Source of the DNA: JAENWH01 sp038248745
GTDB lineage: Bacteria > Bacillota > Clostridia > Peptostreptococcales > Anaerovoracaceae
Assembly: GCA_038248745.1 (NCBI GenBank)
Contig: JBBRXC010000081.1
Location: forward strand, 1 to 7,390
Reading direction: 5' to 3'
Length of the DNA: 7,390 nt
Position numbers and translations under genes: made by a program. This document shows, piece by piece, positions 7,293 to 7,390 of this stretch (its first letter is position 1; each line of letters starts with the position of its first letter). The notes beneath the pieces were generated by a model. It saw only the letters and a list, made by a program, of their open reading frames with translations. It was not told the origin of the DNA and made no database searches.

Positions 7293-7309
7293 CATCAACG
7301 AAATATTTA

Positions 7310-7390
7310 TTAGAAACCTTTGAAAGAATCTTTATTTAAAAAGGATGGAATATCAAACATTGCCGATTTTTTTTGTTCCACTGCTTTGGC
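7310..7390 (-). CDS. ftsZ: Probable cell division protein FtsZ, C-terminal end only (partial)
   Basis: Only the last 26 codons and a TAA stop are in the window; the gene enters from the high-coordinate edge. The tail reads AVEQKKSAMFDIPSFLNKDS and ends in FKGF. The DIPSFL core matches the conserved C-terminal peptide of FtsZ (D/E-I-P-x-F-L), the short segment by which the tubulin-like division GTPase docks onto FtsA, SepF, ZipA or similar partners. The lysine- and glutamine-containing stretch before it fits the end of the flexible FtsZ linker. After the peptide the tail carries KDSFKGF rather than the arginine-rich end of many Firmicute FtsZ proteins. A terminator begins 17 nt after the stop. 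The call rests on one short motif, so another protein with a chance DIPSFL tail cannot be excluded; the GTPase domain lies outside the window. Confidence 0.68.
   Translation of the reverse strand, partial: AKAVEQKKSAMFDIPSFLNKDSFKGF

Noticed and set aside
7345..7390. TTGATA in the ftsZ-like tail as a -35 element for the operon.
   Set aside because: No convincing -10 lies 16-18 nt downstream, the bases encode the conserved FDI of the peptide, and any transcript would meet the terminator at once.

Overview
The window reads as an ordinary chromosomal segment of a low-to-moderate GC Firmicute, most likely of class Clostridia. The evidence is gene order: a YsgA-type SpoU methyltransferase, pheS, pheT, zapA and mutS2 follow one another on one strand. 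From memory, Bacillus subtilis has the same order with extra genes (rnhC, yshB and polX) interspersed. The protein sequences are also Firmicute-like: an alpha2beta2 PheRS with a four-cysteine PheS, and a MutS2 with a C-terminal Smr domain. A family or genus cannot be fixed from the sequence alone. All genes lie on the minus strand, so transcription runs from high to low coordinates.

Layout in transcription order. The first 81 bases on the minus strand (7390-7310) are the 3' end of a gene whose tail carries a DIPSFL peptide, the FtsZ C-terminal signature. A strong rho-independent terminator follows (7292-7267). The ysgA-like gene starts only 24 nt beyond it (7242-6412), then pheS (6392-5370), pheT (5358-2944), zapA (2904-2416) and mutS2 (2419-38). 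Gaps are 19, 11 and 39 nt, then a 4-nt ATGA overlap between zapA and mutS2. This close packing, with no terminator between ysgA and the window edge, suggests one polycistronic unit. The last 37 bases (37-1) hold no identifiable gene or terminator.

Functionally the unit is mainly translational: phenylalanyl-tRNA synthetase (both subunits), an RNA 2'-O-methyltransferase family protein, and MutS2, whose B. subtilis homologue acts on collided ribosomes. ZapA is the cell-division member and binds FtsZ, whose probable gene end lies just upstream. No mobile element, CRISPR array, tRNA or rRNA gene was seen.

I do not see a new biological system. The most unusual points are: a five-unit degenerate 18-bp tandem repeat inside the ysgA-like gene, which expands its N-terminal domain by Q-K-rich six-residue units; a MutS2 Smr domain that keeps HGRGAG but has VNVIG where the LDLRG motif is expected; an elongated coiled-coil ZapA translationally coupled to mutS2; and a pheST pair with no room for the T-box leader common in Firmicutes.
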